This document shows, piece after piece, positions 49,501 to 62,202 of a DNA stretch of 64,000 bases. The stretch's first letter is position 1, and the number at the start of each line of letters is the position of its first letter. Origin of the DNA: Theocolax elegans (taxonomy: Eukaryota; Arthropoda; Insecta; Hymenoptera; Cerocephalidae). The stretch is from contig CM047427.1 of assembly GCA_026168455.1 (NCBI GenBank), positions 16,291,301-16,355,300 of the forward strand, written 5' to 3'. A model generated the notes under the pieces. The model searched no databases and was not told the DNA's origin. It was given only the letters and a program-made list of their open reading frames with translations. Position numbers and translations under genes: made by a program.

Positions 49501-49824
49501 TTCTCCGAGCATTGATTTTATAGTGCAGTACAAAAAAATCTCTTGCGCAACCCTTCGTTTCGATCTCACTATCGGCGATCCCGCTTATATGCGTATTGGC
49601 TTCGAATAATATCTTTAACTCTACTTATCAGTCTCTTTTTCGTTTGAAACACTCGTAAACTAATCTGTCCCTTAGCTCTATAAATTAAATTTTATATTAC
49701 TGCATTTACTTAGAATCATTCTTTATCAACCTTATTTTGTTCGTCTTCTACGCCGTATTTTTATTCTAAACTACGCAGTACTTTTTACGAAAAATAATAA
49801 TACAATTTTCGTCGGGACGCGACA
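46586..49824 (-). repeat. 5' LTR of the giant element, carrying a solo LTR
   Basis: 46586-47337 and 48831-49824 are the two halves. They match the left LTR blocks in order and add up to about 1.75 kb. CTAT follows at 49825-49828. Confidence 0.85.
47338..48830. mobile_element. Probable solo LTR, 1.49 kb, inside the 5' LTR
   Basis: It starts TGTCACACCGC and ends CTTGTCACA, lying in an AT run so that ATAT flanks both sides. It is GC-rich between 47500 and 48200, with promoter-like character but no credible gene. It is absent from the left LTR, which proves it is an insertion. Confidence 0.6.
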
Positions 49825-49853
49825 CTATAAATAATAAATATTAATTTTTCTAG

Positions 49854-52304
49854 TATTCTTATGATGAATTTGAAGGTAGTACAAGTCCTTCTGAAGGTCA
49901 AGAAAAAAATAACACAAACAAAGAAACCGCCGTGCAAGATGTATTTGAAAATGTTTGTTTACTTTCAAATGCAGATAGTTTAAATGAGATGTCAATTGAT
50001 GATGAGACACCATACTCAATTAATAATGAGATTAATGAAGACTGGATTGATGTAAGTTTAAAAATAGAATTAAACATTTGCTTCTTTTCTCTAATATATC
50101 TCTTAGCGTGTTACTAAATGGATTATTTTCTGCAAAATTTTTTACATTGTTACGTCCTAGGGTAGACGTAACGTAGAAAAATTAAATAGACTGAATTTAA
50201 ATTAAAAATAGAAGTTCCCCGTTTTAGTACGCGTATAGCGTCAAGGATGGGTGGCAATTCTCCTCGGTATAGCACAGGTCATAGACCCTTCCGAAATTTA
50301 CGTGCATGGGTAAGCCCGAGATGCAACAATGAGTGAAGGCGAGAAAAGGAAAACAACCAACCTTATCGGGCGGGAGATCTACGGTTGACCGGTGGCTGCA
50401 ACTGCTCGGCTGTCTTTCTCGCTCTCGTTGATCCTCGATGCAAAGACCCCCTTACAATAGAAATGCGGTATAGACTAATTGGGATTTTAAAGGGAATAGG
50501 AAAATGACTAGTGTTTGAAGGTTTAAAGATACTGAACAATGACTTTCGATTTCTTGCTTTATTTCGCGTTAAGTTTTGGATACAGGAGTTTACCTTACTT
50601 GAGAAAAGACTAAAGAGCAAGAGCGCACACCCCTGCGCGACATCCCTATTTATATCAAGGGTTTGGGGTGGAGTTTTGGTTCCTCTTGACCAATCAAATA
50701 TTGTACATTTACTTAATTAATTTATTCTTTGTCATGCGTGACCTAATTAAGTTATTGGCTAGAATTTTTCAAGGCGGTTCCTGTCTTTGACGAGGACATC
50801 CTACTTTACGTATTAAATGTGTGCGCACGTGTGTGCGTATGTGTGTGTGCGTATGTGTGTGTGTATGTGTACGCGCATGTGTGTACGTTGCGTCTATCAT
50901 GACGCGACAACATATAGTTTTATTCTGTATGTTTAATTATAGTAAATTCAATTTCTCAAATGCATTAAACTTTACAATATTTAAATTGAATACGCTTGTA
51001 TATTATAAAAAAGTTTATTGTTTATGCTGAAGGTTATAATATTTATATAACATTAATTAAAAAAAAAAGAAGATATTCCGTATTTAACTTGGTTCCATTC
51101 TCCTGTACATCTTTTTTATTCGTTGAGTATCGCAGCTCAGCCTTAAAAATTAAAAAAATAATTTATAATTACATTACTTTAAATTACAATAGTGCATATA
51201 AAAATTAACAATTTAATAAGACTTTAAAATATTATAATAATTTCGATTTTTATTTCTTGTAGTAATTTTTTTCGTATTATAGCCAAATGTTTTTTAAATA
51301 GTTTATGTCTTAATAGAAATTATTTTTAGCGAATAATAAAATCTCGTGCAAATTATTCAATATTTTAAGATTATATTTGTTTTACTTCTTATTTTTCAGG
51401 CATTTACAAATGATACTATAATATCAAAACCTGTACATCACATGAACCCTAATCAAGTAAACATAGAAAATGATAGCGCCCGTGAAGAAGAGAGAATTTT
51501 TCATGAGAATTTGAAGGTTAATATAATAATGTAACTTTTTTATTGTTTTATTTTATTTTATGAAACTTTTTAACAACTCAAAACTTTTAGAAAGATAAGT
51601 GTGAAGATGCCAAAAACATATTTTTAAATAGAAAACTAGTTCGACAAACAAATATTAGTAATGGAGAGATTATTCTGATGTGTATGTTATTAGGAGTACG
51701 GCATTCGCTTACATGGCTTGCTATGATGGATATACTTAATTTAATAAATAAACTGTTCGATGAGGACATACTTGAACTTAGTAAATTTAAACTAATTAAT
51801 TATTTCCCAGACAAGAAGGAATGGTTCAAATATCACATTCATTGTGAACAGTGCAAATATTACATTGGCGAACGCAGTAATCTACCAGAGCCATTGACTT
51901 GTCCTGTTTGCAAAACAGTGATTGAAAATGTAAACAATGCGCCATATTTTCTGACTCTTAACGTTAATCGTCAGCTACGAGAACTTTTTGAGGATCCACT
52001 TGTGCAACCGCATCTTAAGTATAAACAAGTTCGACAAAAACAGAATGTTAATAACATTGAAGATATATATGATGGAAGATTATATAAATACTTGGCATCA
52101 CCAGGACAAATTTTAAATGATAATTTAAATTTTTCTTATATATTTAATACTGATGGTTGCCAAGCTAGTAATTCGAGCACTACTACTGTATGGCCTGTCT
52201 ACATGAAAATCGTAGAATTACCTCCCGAAATTAGAAACAAACATTTAATTTTGGCAGGTTTATGGGTCAATGTAATAAAACCAACAATGAATACTTTTCT
52301 TTAG
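49854..52304 (+). pseudogene. tnp2-like transposase of the outer DNA transposon, later exons, truncated
   Basis: Exons 49854-50051, 51400-51516 and 51591-52304 have clean borders (acceptors TTTTTCTAG, TTTTTCAG and CTTTTAG; donor GTAAGT) and keep phase. The product has an acidic Ser/Asn-rich N-part, then MCMLLGVRHSLTWLAMM, a Cys pair region (HCEQCKYY...LTCPVCK) and the conserved block NTDG...WPVY...ELPPEIR...ILAGLWV. This pattern is shared with tnp2/Transposase_21-like proteins (CMC group). It stops at 52304 just as the conserved domain continues in relatives such as the one at 57222, so the C-terminal two thirds are missing. Exon 1 lies at 1409 on the far side of the giant retroelement. Confidence 0.6.
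50148..50909. mobile_element. Solo LTR, 762 bp, in a transposase intron
   Basis: TGTTACGTCC...GACGCGACA is flanked by the 4-bp duplication ACAT (50144-50147, 50910-50913). Its right end resembles that of the giant element's LTR (GACGCGACA), suggesting a related family. A GT-rich tract lies at 50820-50885. Confidence 0.75.
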
Positions 52305-52394
52305 TTATATTAATGTCGTCCACGCAGTTGAAATTGTAGATTAGGTATTGTATCGATAATTGATGAACACACTGTATTGTTTACATTACATTGC

Positions 52395-52430
52395 AACGTT
52401 TCGATGGAAATTCTCCATCCTCTTCAGGCA
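52395..52430 (-). ncRNA. Hammerhead-ribozyme-like motif
   Basis: On the minus strand CTGAAGA, a stem GATGG/CCATC, then GAAAC. This fits the core CUGANGA-stem II-GAAA with one extra G before stem II. Stems I and III are weak. Such motifs are typical of Penelope-like elements. Confidence 0.3.
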
Positions 52431-52749
52431 TTACCTTTATTACACATATTTTACATTAGATTATAATAACAAGATTGAATATACATGTATTATAATTATT
52501 ACATTTGTAACTTCCCTGCTAAAAATAATCGATTAAAAACGATATAAAAAAAATTGAATCGGTTACAATCAGGTTTTCTAATCGGTAATATCACAATTTT
52601 ACACAATTTCAACAATTTGAAACTATTAATGCTTTGAAAGAAACATATTATATCGGTTTTAATTGTATTTAATCAAACAAATTGGTTTTAATAAGTGAAT
52701 ATTGGTATCAGAATTTTGTTGTAATTGGTTAAAATTGTTTATTCTATAT

Positions 52750-52985
52750 TAGAATATTTTTGTAATCGGTTTAAATTGTTTTTGGTTTTTTGATTATTTT
52801 TATAATCGGTTAAAATTGTTTTTGGTTTATTTGATTATTTTTATAATCGGTTAAAATTGTTTTTAGTTCATTTGATTATTTTTATAATCGGTTAAAATTG
52901 TTTTTGGTTTATTTGATTATTTTTATAATCGGTTAAAATTGTTTTTAGTTCATTTGATTATTTTTATAATCGGTTGAAATTGTTT
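52750..52985. repeat. 41-bp subterminal tandem repeat, about 5 copies
   Basis: ataatcggttaaaattg recurs at 52801, 52842, 52883, 52924 and 52965. These are likely transposase-binding subterminal repeats of the left end. Confidence 0.85.
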
Positions 52986-53482
52986 CTGGTTTATTTAATT
53001 ATTTATTTTAATGGTTTTTAATAGGGTTAGAAAAGTATTTTAATAAAAATATATAAAATTAAATATATTAATTATAGTATTAAAGTAGGGTTTAAAAAAT
53101 GGCATGGGTACAGAAAAGAAAATAAATAAATGTTTTTCTCTGTTTATTAATTAGTTTATCAAATATATAGTACTATAAATATACATTACAGGTTCTCAAA
53201 CACAACTTTTAAGTTTTTTCTCTATATAATCTATTCAGCAACTAAACATTTTTTATCATTTAACATCATTTAAAATAAAGCATAAATAAGTAAGTTCAAA
53301 TGTACTAATTACCGTACACAAAAATTATAAACTTTGAAACATAACTTTCTTTTTTTTGTCATTTTCATTAAATAAATATAAAGTATTTTAAGTTTTGATT
53401 AACTACTATAAAATAATATATTAATTTATACAGCCTTTGCAGTCTATTTTGTAACAAAGCGTATTATATACACATAAAAAGC

Positions 53483-56244
53483 TTATAAAGTATTATCACT
53501 GTCATCTGTAGCATTGCTTTGTGTTGGAGACCAATCTGACAATTCATCTTCTATTTCTTTACCACTTTCTATGCAGCTATTATCATTTTGGTTTAATTCA
53601 TTAATATCAATAAATAACGGATCAGACTTATCATCGTTACATTTATCTGCCTGCTTACTTTCAAATGAATTCTCTGCGTCATCAGTATCCGACAAAGTTT
53701 CATTTTTTTCTGCATTCATAGGTTTTTCGCATTTTGATAAAATTGATGCTCCTTCTTTAGTTGTTTTGTTTTGATCGAATTCATTTACATCTTCAGTATT
53801 CGATGGAGTATTTTCCTTGTCGATTTCAGGTTCATTCATTTTTTTTGATTTTGGTTTTTTCTTTGGTGATTCATCTTCTGAATGTTTACGTTTGCTTGAG
53901 CTTGATTTCTCACCTGCTCTCGAGAACCTTTTAAGCTCCGCAATCTTGTTCCCAGCGTATACATGGAACTTCAATAAATCTGATTGAAAAGTTTTTTGTT
54001 GGAGTTTTGAAGGCTGGAATATTTTCTTCATCCAATAAATATAAAAATCTAAAAAAATTATATATTTAAAATTTTATTTAATTTGTTTTATATGTTATAT
54101 AATTAATAACTTCAAATTCGTTTAAATATTAATAATTAAATTTAAATGTGTATATTATATATTACTTCTGTTTAATGATTTATCCTCTGCAAATAAGAAT
54201 ATTCGAGTATATGTGTGAGCTATGTGGTGTATAAAAAGAAATATTTGTTTACCTTCACACGCTCCCACTTTAATTTCGCATAATTTATTACACGCATCTT
54301 TTTTCCCTTTTCTTCGACTTTGAAAACCAGAAATTGTGCTAGTAAGAAGCTCTTGCATGTCAAACACGCATAATAATATATTAGCTGCCACTAACGATGG
54401 AGTTTTGCATGTATTGATTAGTCCATTGTACTCATTTTCAGATATCCAAGAACCGCGACCAATGTGATACTGTAAAAAAAAATAAATTTATATTTATATA
54501 TATTTATATATATTTATTTTTTCACACTTTATATTAACATAAAAATTATGTTACACTATTTCCATTTTCAGTTTTCTTAAAATATCCAATGGCTGGATAA
54601 TATGCATCTATGTTTATGCTGGTTTGAGCCTCAACAAGTTTTGTAAACATAGCTGAAAGGAAATGTTTATAAATATATTTTAATTACAATATTGTTATAC
54701 TTGTCAAAAGTTTTACCATCTTTTTCCTTTGCCTTTTGAATCATGGTTTCTTGGATATCTTGATTTAATTTAATAAGTTTCTCACATTTGGTATTTGTTT
54801 CTAAATATTTTTTTTTGTATGACTCCTTTTTCTTTTGTAGTTCCGTATTTTCATTTTTTAATATTTTATTTTCAAATGTTAGTTTACGATTATTCTCTGT
54901 CAAATCTTGAATTATATTATTTGATACCAGTTTACATTCATTATCTGGATGCATTTTCTGTATTTTTTTAACTTGAGGACAATTACGTTTTGTTTTTAAA
55001 TTTTTATTTTGAGTAATTAAATCATCTAAATGGGGATCAATAATTGTATCATTTGCCGTTTTGTCCTTAAAAAGAATATAATATAATAAATTAATATAAT
55101 ATATTAATTATATAATTAAGTGATTAATTATAATGATTAATTATAGTAAAAAAAATATTAATTTGTTTACCTCTTTATCCACATCAGTCAAGTCAAGCAA
55201 TTCATCACTTAAATTAGATACATTACTATAGACCAAACTACTCTTTGAATCATTTGCTTTTACAGCATCAGGCTACAGTGTCAATTGTTAAAATATAAGA
55301 AAATCATTAACGTATAACATACATTATTAAATATATATTTACAGTAAATTATTTCTATAACGTACCTTAACATTAGTAATCTGCGCTTCAATCAAGGGTA
55401 TCTTTGATTTATTAGTTGCCTATATTGTGAGACAAACTATTTATAAAATAAGTTTATAAAAAACATGTAATTTTTAATATAATTATTTACCTTCATCACC
55501 GAGCTTGTACTTAAATTACTTTTAAATTGCTGAAGCTTTGACGTCACTCTTATTGCTTTTGATTCATCTATTTTCTAGAAGAATAATTATATTTAATTAA
55601 AATATGTAAGTATCGCACCAGTGCTGAAACATTAACTTTACTATGTTGTCAATGTTTCACATTAAATTTGGTGTAACATAATAAATTTAATAAATTGGCA
55701 AATAAATTGTAAATACTTTAACTTATATATATTCTTTTAATGGAAATTAAATATGCAAGCTGTTATTTTATAAAAGATTTTTTCTTACAAGTTCATCTAT
55801 TTCTAATTTATACATCTTATGTACTTACTGTTAAGTTGCTATGACATTTTTTCATTAAATTAAATTTATTTTTTGTCGGCTGCTCATCACCAGATGATGC
55901 TGAAACCAAAAGTCTAGAAGGTATATTTTTTTCTCTCCCTTTTTTATCATTTATTAAGTCAGACAGCTCTTCTCGAGTATCTAAAAAGTAGGTTAGGTTT
56001 ATTATAACATACAAAACTAATATGATAATTACGATAAAATTAAAAAAATAATAATTATAGCAATTAAGATACCTGCTAATAATAAAACTGTAACTGGAGT
56101 GCAATTATTACCGTCATCTGACTTCAATTGATATTTAACGTTTTTTTTGTACGATTCCTTTTTAAAGTTTGCCAAACATTTCGTATCAATAAGTTGTTTC
56201 TTATTCTGGTTAGTACCAGATAATATTTTTATATATGCAAACAT
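53483..56244 (-). CDS. BEN-domain accessory protein, nine exons
   Basis: Exons by splice signals: 56244-56073, 55980-55829, 55574-55491, 55419-55366, 55272-55171, 55065-54717, 54652-54555, 54469-54253 and 54048-53483. The N-terminus (MFAYIKILSGTNQNK...VLLLAG) is a small beta-rich domain. The middle is disordered, followed by a coiled coil in exon 6 (about ENNRKLTFENKILKNENTEL). Exons 8-9 hold the BEN domain (YHIGRGSWI, then SLVAANILLCVFDMQELLTS and a C-terminal helix). The tail is basic then acidic. BEN domains bind DNA and mediate chromatin contacts. In this setting it probably recognises the subterminal repeats or protects the element; that is inference. All exons are open. Confidence 0.7.
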
Positions 56245-57221
56245 TTTTTCTTGTCCTTATATCCGCAATATTGTACCGTGTACACATCAATTACTACACA
56301 AACTGAAATTAAGGATTCTCACACTTCCGAGAATTCTAACCGCTCACTGCTCCGCCGTTCCTTTCTCCGCTCTAAACTGATTGGTCAATCTCAACAATAA
56401 AACAACCAATCAACGTTGTAATATAGAAAGAGCAAACAGCAAGAGCTCGGAAGTCTCGGAACTCGGAATGTACATATATTAGAATTGTCCCGTCCGATTA
56501 TCCGATGGTCATGGAATAGGCTAGAGATATAGAAACACACGCACTTACACAGAAAAGAATTTAAAATTTATGACGGCGTTTGTGTTGATTGCAATTTTAG
56601 CATATATTAAATAATTAATTTGCAAAACTCCTAATTTTAATAGTGATCGGTATATCTTAGCAGTTGCTCTTTCGGTTAAATCAATAAATATGTGATCGCG
56701 CGCCGGTTAGGTAATCGCCGGTACCTCAGTTGACTGATGTTGTAGAGTCATATATTATATATATATATATGCAAACATAACCAAAAGAAAAGGAGTATTC
56801 GGATCACGAAATGCGATTTTATTCATTTTTATGCAGTTATAATAAATGTAATAATAAATGCATAATATGCGTATGTGGTTTTGTATAGAATCATACATTG
56901 TGAGGTGAGAATTTTAAATTTAAATTTAATATAAATTTTGCTTATAGTAGTATATTAGTAGTAATTATACTTATAGTATTCTTATATAATTTACATTTCA
57001 GGTAAAAATATGTTATCTAGACACAACAGTATGTACATGAAAAAACTTATTTTATCAAGCATTCGATACACAATACGACTTAATAGATATGCATGTACTT
57101 TATATCAAATTAATGTGCATTCATGAATCAAAACATATATAAGAAGGTATTTTTTAGAATATCTTTATTGTCTACTTCTTTACTGTTATTTAAATATTTC
57201 TAAACAGTCTATTAAAAAATA

Positions 57222-60200
57222 ATGGATAGTAGCTGTGACAGCGATAATGAGTCAATAAGTGGAAACAATAGTGTTCATGGGCCCCCACGAAAACGATATA
57301 AACTATTTTTGCACAAAGACAGTCAACTACAGCATTGCATATCAAAGGCAATGAAAAAAAAATATGATCTTCTCTGTAGAGGTCCCAATTCTAAATCACA
57401 AGTTACTAATGTCGAAGATAAACAATCATGTAAGTGTATTTATTTGAACTGTTTAATATACATATAATACATATAATATTTTTCATCTTCTTGGTTTGTT
57501 AGTTTTTCAACGTACTTTTTTACACTCCTAATAGTATTTATTATAATATAATAGATTATAATTAGTCAAAATTATTTTTAGTCAATAAATGCGTACAAGG
57601 GATAGAAGACAAGTTAATTATAATCTCAAATGATCAGTAACATAATGCTATAATAAAGACTATTATGAGTGACAAACTATGTTGAAAACTAAAAAACCAA
57701 GAAGATGAAAAATATAATATTTAATGGAACTTTATATATATACTTAATGTTCTTTTAATATATTCATTATATTTATTTGTTTAATGGTTTTATACAGTCG
57801 CCATAGATAGTTTTACTAGCGAAGAAAGTATAAATGAAGAGGTACATATATCTGAAGCATCTATACAAGGTAGATCAGAAACAGAATTTGATAGTAAAAT
57901 GGATGATGGAAATGGAACGAACTGCACAATACCAGAGTTTAAAGATACCTTTAATTGCACATTAACATCAGATTCTGATGAAGAAATAAATTATGCTTAT
58001 AGTAGGGATTCAGATAATTTAACCACTAGTGATAATGATAGCGATTCTGAACTGAATGATAAATATGATTTTTTTCATAAATCTATGTTTCATAATCCAA
58101 AACTAAGTGTTCGTGATATAATTTTAATGTGTACTGCTTTCGCTTTACGATTTCATCTTTCGGATGAGGCTCTTTTATCTTTAATTAGTATGTTACAATT
58201 TTGCGCTGGTGCTGAGTTTCAAAATCTCAATTTATCAAAATACATGATGTCAAAGTGTTTCTCATCTCAAATATAACATATAACTTACCATTACTATTGC
58301 CAGTTTTGTTCAAAGACAATTATCTATTCTATAAATTCACTGCTAAAAAATAAAATAACAAAATGCTTGTGTCCAAATTGTAAAAATGAGAATATTATTA
58401 CATCAGCTGCGCGAAATTACTTTTTATCGATTAATATTTTGCAGCAATTAAAAATTCTTTTTACGAATACAGACTTTTTAAATGATTTTTTAAAAAATGT
58501 AGTTAATAATAAATCAGAAGAAAATGAATTTGACACTGACTTTCAAGGAAGTATTCACAAAAAATTAGTAAATTCGAATAAAAATAAAAATGAATACTTG
58601 CTAACTTTCAATTGCAATACAGATGGAGCACCACTAACTAAAAGTGGAAAAATGAGTTTTTGGCCTCTACAGTTAAGTTTAAATGAAATTTCTTCAAAAT
58701 TGCAATCATCATTTATAATTTTGGCAGGTCTTTTAATGGTTCAGAAGGAACCACAAAGTGATTTAATGAATTTATATCTTTCAAAATTTGTTGAGCAGAT
58801 TAATAGCCTATATCGAACTGGAATGAAATTGAAACATAATGGAACAGAATATCTAATCAAATTTTGCACTCTCGCTTTTCCCGTCGATTCCGTATGTCGT
58901 CCTATTTTGCAAAATCGAATACAATTTAATGGGTACTCAGGTTGCAGTTGGTGTTATCAACGTGGCAAATACATAATCGATGTTCATGGAATTCGTTATA
59001 CGCAAGAGCAAGAAAGTTTTCTCAGAAGCCACGTTGAACATTTACAACAAATAAAACAACATAAAGACTCAGGACTTAAAGAAATTAAAGGCATAAGAGG
59101 TACTTCTGCATTACTTGAACTCCCTAATTTTGATATAGTATGGTCTTTTTCGTATGAATACATGCATGCTCTTTTGCTCGGTGTGGTATGGCAGTTAATA
59201 AACCTATGGAAAAAAACGGATTGTAAATTTAAAATAAAAAACAAAAATTTGAAAGCAATGGAAATAGAATATCTTAAAATAACACCACCCAGTGAGATAC
59301 ACAGGCTGCCCAGATCTGGTATAATTAAAGGATCAACTAAACCAAAAGCATCCGAATTGAAATCTTGGTTACTTTATTTTGGTCTACCTTGCTTAAAGAA
59401 CAATTTAGAGGAAAAAGCTTTAAATAATTTTGCTGTGCTTGTAAAATGTGCGTTCACTCTTTTAAAAACCGATGTCAGCGACGAGGAATTGGATGACTGT
59501 GAGAGAGATTGTATCGAATTTGTATCAGAATTTGAAGACTTATACGGTATAGGTGCTATGACATTTAATATTCATGCCTTCATGCATTCCGTTCAGTCAG
59601 TAAGAAAAATTGGACCTCTATCTAAAAACTCTGCTTTTCCTTATAAAAGTTCCATACATAATCTGAAACTGTATATAAATGGCCCAAAAGGTATGGATCT
59701 ACAGATAGCTAGAAAGCATTTGCAATCTATGGTTATAAAGAGCAATTCTAAAGAAACTTTAAACACGTCGGAAGAGATAAGTAATTTTTGTTACAACTTA
59801 TTTTCTCCCAAGAGATTATCAACATATTATAAGCAAACAGATGCTGTTACTTTTTGTGGTAAAGGTATTAGAAAAGAAGTTGTAAATTCATGTATTATTT
59901 CGTACCATAAGTGTATATACAAAGGTACAGTTTATCACACAAAAAAATCTGCAAAAGGAAAGAAGACTGATGATAGTAATCTTCAATTAATAACTGGGGA
60001 GTTTTGTCAAATTGAAAGAATACTACACTGTGATACAAATTGTATGTTAGAATTATCATTACTTAATGTACATTCGACGGATCCTTTTCTTGGAGTACTC
60101 CACATTAAAAAAGTAAAGGATGTAAATAAAAATACTTTTAAGGCAAATATAACTGATGTAAAATGTAAAATAATAAGTGTAAAAATTCAAGATTCACAGT

Positions 60201-60238
60201 ATTTATGTTCTATGCCTAATTTATTTGAAATACAATGA
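57222..60238 (+). CDS. tnp2-like transposase, two exons, one in-frame TAA
   Basis: Exon 1 is 57222-57429 (MDSSCDSDNESISGNNS, acidic/Ser-rich) and ends at GTAAGT; exon 2 is 57798-60238 after TATACAG; phases match. A zinc-ribbon-like pair (YYCQFC...CLCPNC) is followed by the conserved block NTDGAPLTKSGKMSFWPLQL...IILAGLL, later SGCSWCYQRGKY and the motif YEYMHALLLGVVWQL with acidic residues typical of these transposases. In exon 2 a TAA at 58274-58276 interrupts an otherwise open frame, between ...KCFSSQI and the zinc-ribbon part; sequence on both sides is well conserved, so it looks like a recent nonsense change. The protein would be about 880 residues, normal for the group. Confidence 0.75.
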
Positions 60239-60539
60239 GTTTTTATATAATTTATAAATACTTGTAAATACAAATAAATAAAATTTTGTTATAATTAAAA
60301 AAATATTTTTGTAATTTAATTAAAGTACAAATTAATTTAATTAAAGTACAATTAATGTAATTAAATATACAAGTATCAACCAATAAATATGAAAAATTTA
60401 TACTTGTATTTAACACATAACAGCTTAACGATGTATATTAAACAGATTCGAATTATACTCTATTAAATCCATTTAATTAAAGCGATTCCGATTATATCCA
60501 ATTTGTCATTGTACTTAATTACTATTAATTCTAATTTAG

Positions 60540-61170
60540 CATATACATATTAAAAACTATTACAATTATACTCGATTTGCACTGATTAAATACATTTCAA
60601 ACCTGTCAAATTTTAATTGATTGTAATCAATATCAATCGATTATTTTTTATAGTATAATTATAAAAACCAATTAATTACGATTAAAACGATTCCGATTAC
60701 ATCCAATTTGAACTTGTTTTTAATAAAATTGCTCCTGCATATAACAATAATACTGCTACTAATTACTTCCTATTAATTTTAATTTGGCAGATACATATTA
60801 AAAACAATTGCAATTATATTCGATTTGCACCGATTAAATACATTTCAAACCGGTCAAATCTTAATTGATTGTAATAATATTTTTTATGCTATAACTATCA
60901 AATTCAATTAATTACGATTACAATAACCTATTTAAACCGATTCCGATTACATCCGATTTGTACTTGTTTTTAATAAAAAAATTTTTTATATAACAACAAT
61001 TTCTACCGATTATTTTTTATTACTGTTAATTGGGTAAATACGTATTAAAAACAATTACAATTATATTTGATTTGCACCGATTAAAATTTAATCGGGATAT
61101 TCCATTAACCCGATTAAACATGATTCAAACCGATTAAATCTTAATTAGTTATAATTGATTTTAATCGATT
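60540..61170. repeat. Subterminal repeat of the right end, about 246 bp, 2.5 copies
   Basis: tattaaaaac(t/a)att, followed by cgatttgcac(c/t)gattaaa, recurs at about 60548, 60794 and 61040. Short CGATTA/TAATCG words link it to the left-end array in inverted orientation. Confidence 0.75.
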
Positions 61171-61803
61171 ATTTCTAGCAGGGTCGGGCATCCATCCGCT
61201 AGGTGACTACGTTTATTGCTGCCGCCAATCCCTATGGGAGTAACGAGTTAAGGGTATCAGATGGCTCTAGTTTCGAGAAAAAAAATTGTTAAGCAAAATC
61301 TTCGTAAATGCCTTCATTGAATACCAAATAGAAGATATTTTTATAGTTTTTAAACAAAAATAAAATTTAAAAAAGTGACAGCATGTTCGAATCTGAATGG
61401 AATCAGACTCCATAGTATTGTATTGCTCCATTTATACGGGACGCAAAACGATGTACACCTGGCCTCTATACAGGTTACAAAATGACGTTTTGCCGACTTC
61501 ATGCAGTGTAAAACAGAGAAGGTACATAGCATTTGGTATAGAGAGAGCATAGAATCTTGCAACTGTCGGACAAAAAAATTGTATATGCATTTCAGGAGCA
61601 AATAATAATCATTCTCGCGAGTACTTCTATGACGGCCAAAGGTGTGTTCGTCCACCAAGCTTGCACTCGTCGAGAATGATCCATTTTGCTTTCTTCGTGC
61701 ATAATATACTATATTTAATGATCAAGAAAATTTTTTAAAATATGTGCTTATAAATAAATAATAGAAGTAAAACCGACGTACCGATGTTTACAGGTAGCTT
61801 ACC

Positions 61804-62202
61804 TTGATTAAAAATAAACAACTTGGTCAGAAAAACTCAAGAAACTATTATTTAAAAATGTCAGAAGGCAGTACTCAATTGAGAGCTGGATATGATTGGA
61901 ATTCTGATGCATATAAATGTTTATTAAAAAAGTTGATCCACATGAAGATTGTAACGATTGACCAACTACGTGACCTTTCAATATCGGATGCGTCAACGAT
62001 CTCTACATTGATATACGGTAAAAATGGAAAGTGCAGAAATTACTATGTAAACTTGCATAAGTTTGTAACACACAATAAGGAAACTATATTTAATGATATG
62101 CAACGTAAATACCAATATTATGATTTTTTAACACTTCCTGTGCAAAAAATGGTTTTTCATGCTTTTTTATGTCTACAAAACTGCTGCTTTACACTCTCTT
62201 GA
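61804..62202 (+). CDS. Unrecognised ORF, 132 aa
   Basis: An internal start MSEGSTQLRAGYDWNSDAYK at about 61858 seems better than the first ATG. Codon content is unlike the AT-rich random ORFs nearby: varied amino acids, charged helices and a Tyr-rich end. It could be one exon of a larger gene, since the frame ends among low-complexity hydrophobics. No family recognised. Confidence 0.3.
   Translation: MIKNKQLGQKNSRNYYLKMSEGSTQLRAGYDWNSDAYKCLLKKLIHMKIVTIDQLRDLSISDASTISTLIYGKNGKCRNYYVNLHKFVTHNKETIFNDMQRKYQYYDFLTLPVQKMVFHAFLCLQNCCFTLS

Larger units (their letters stand above)
52514..61183. mobile_element. Autonomous-type DNA transposon with tnp2-like transposase and BEN-domain gene, 8.67 kb
   Basis: Ends are CCCTGCTAAAAATAATCGAT and the inverted form of CCCTGCTAGAAATAATCGAT, continuing as imperfect repeats. 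Subterminal arrays lie inside both ends. Two divergent, intron-bearing genes fill the middle. Transposase family plus subterminal repeats suggest a CMC-type (CACTA/Mirage/Chapaev) element, though the ends are CCCTG rather than CACT(A/G). No clear target duplication was found (left flank ctt, right flank tcg). Confidence 0.75.

Noticed and set aside
61350..61658. 102-aa minus ORF
   Set aside because: It is Cys/Phe-rich without motif and has no neighbour or splice support.
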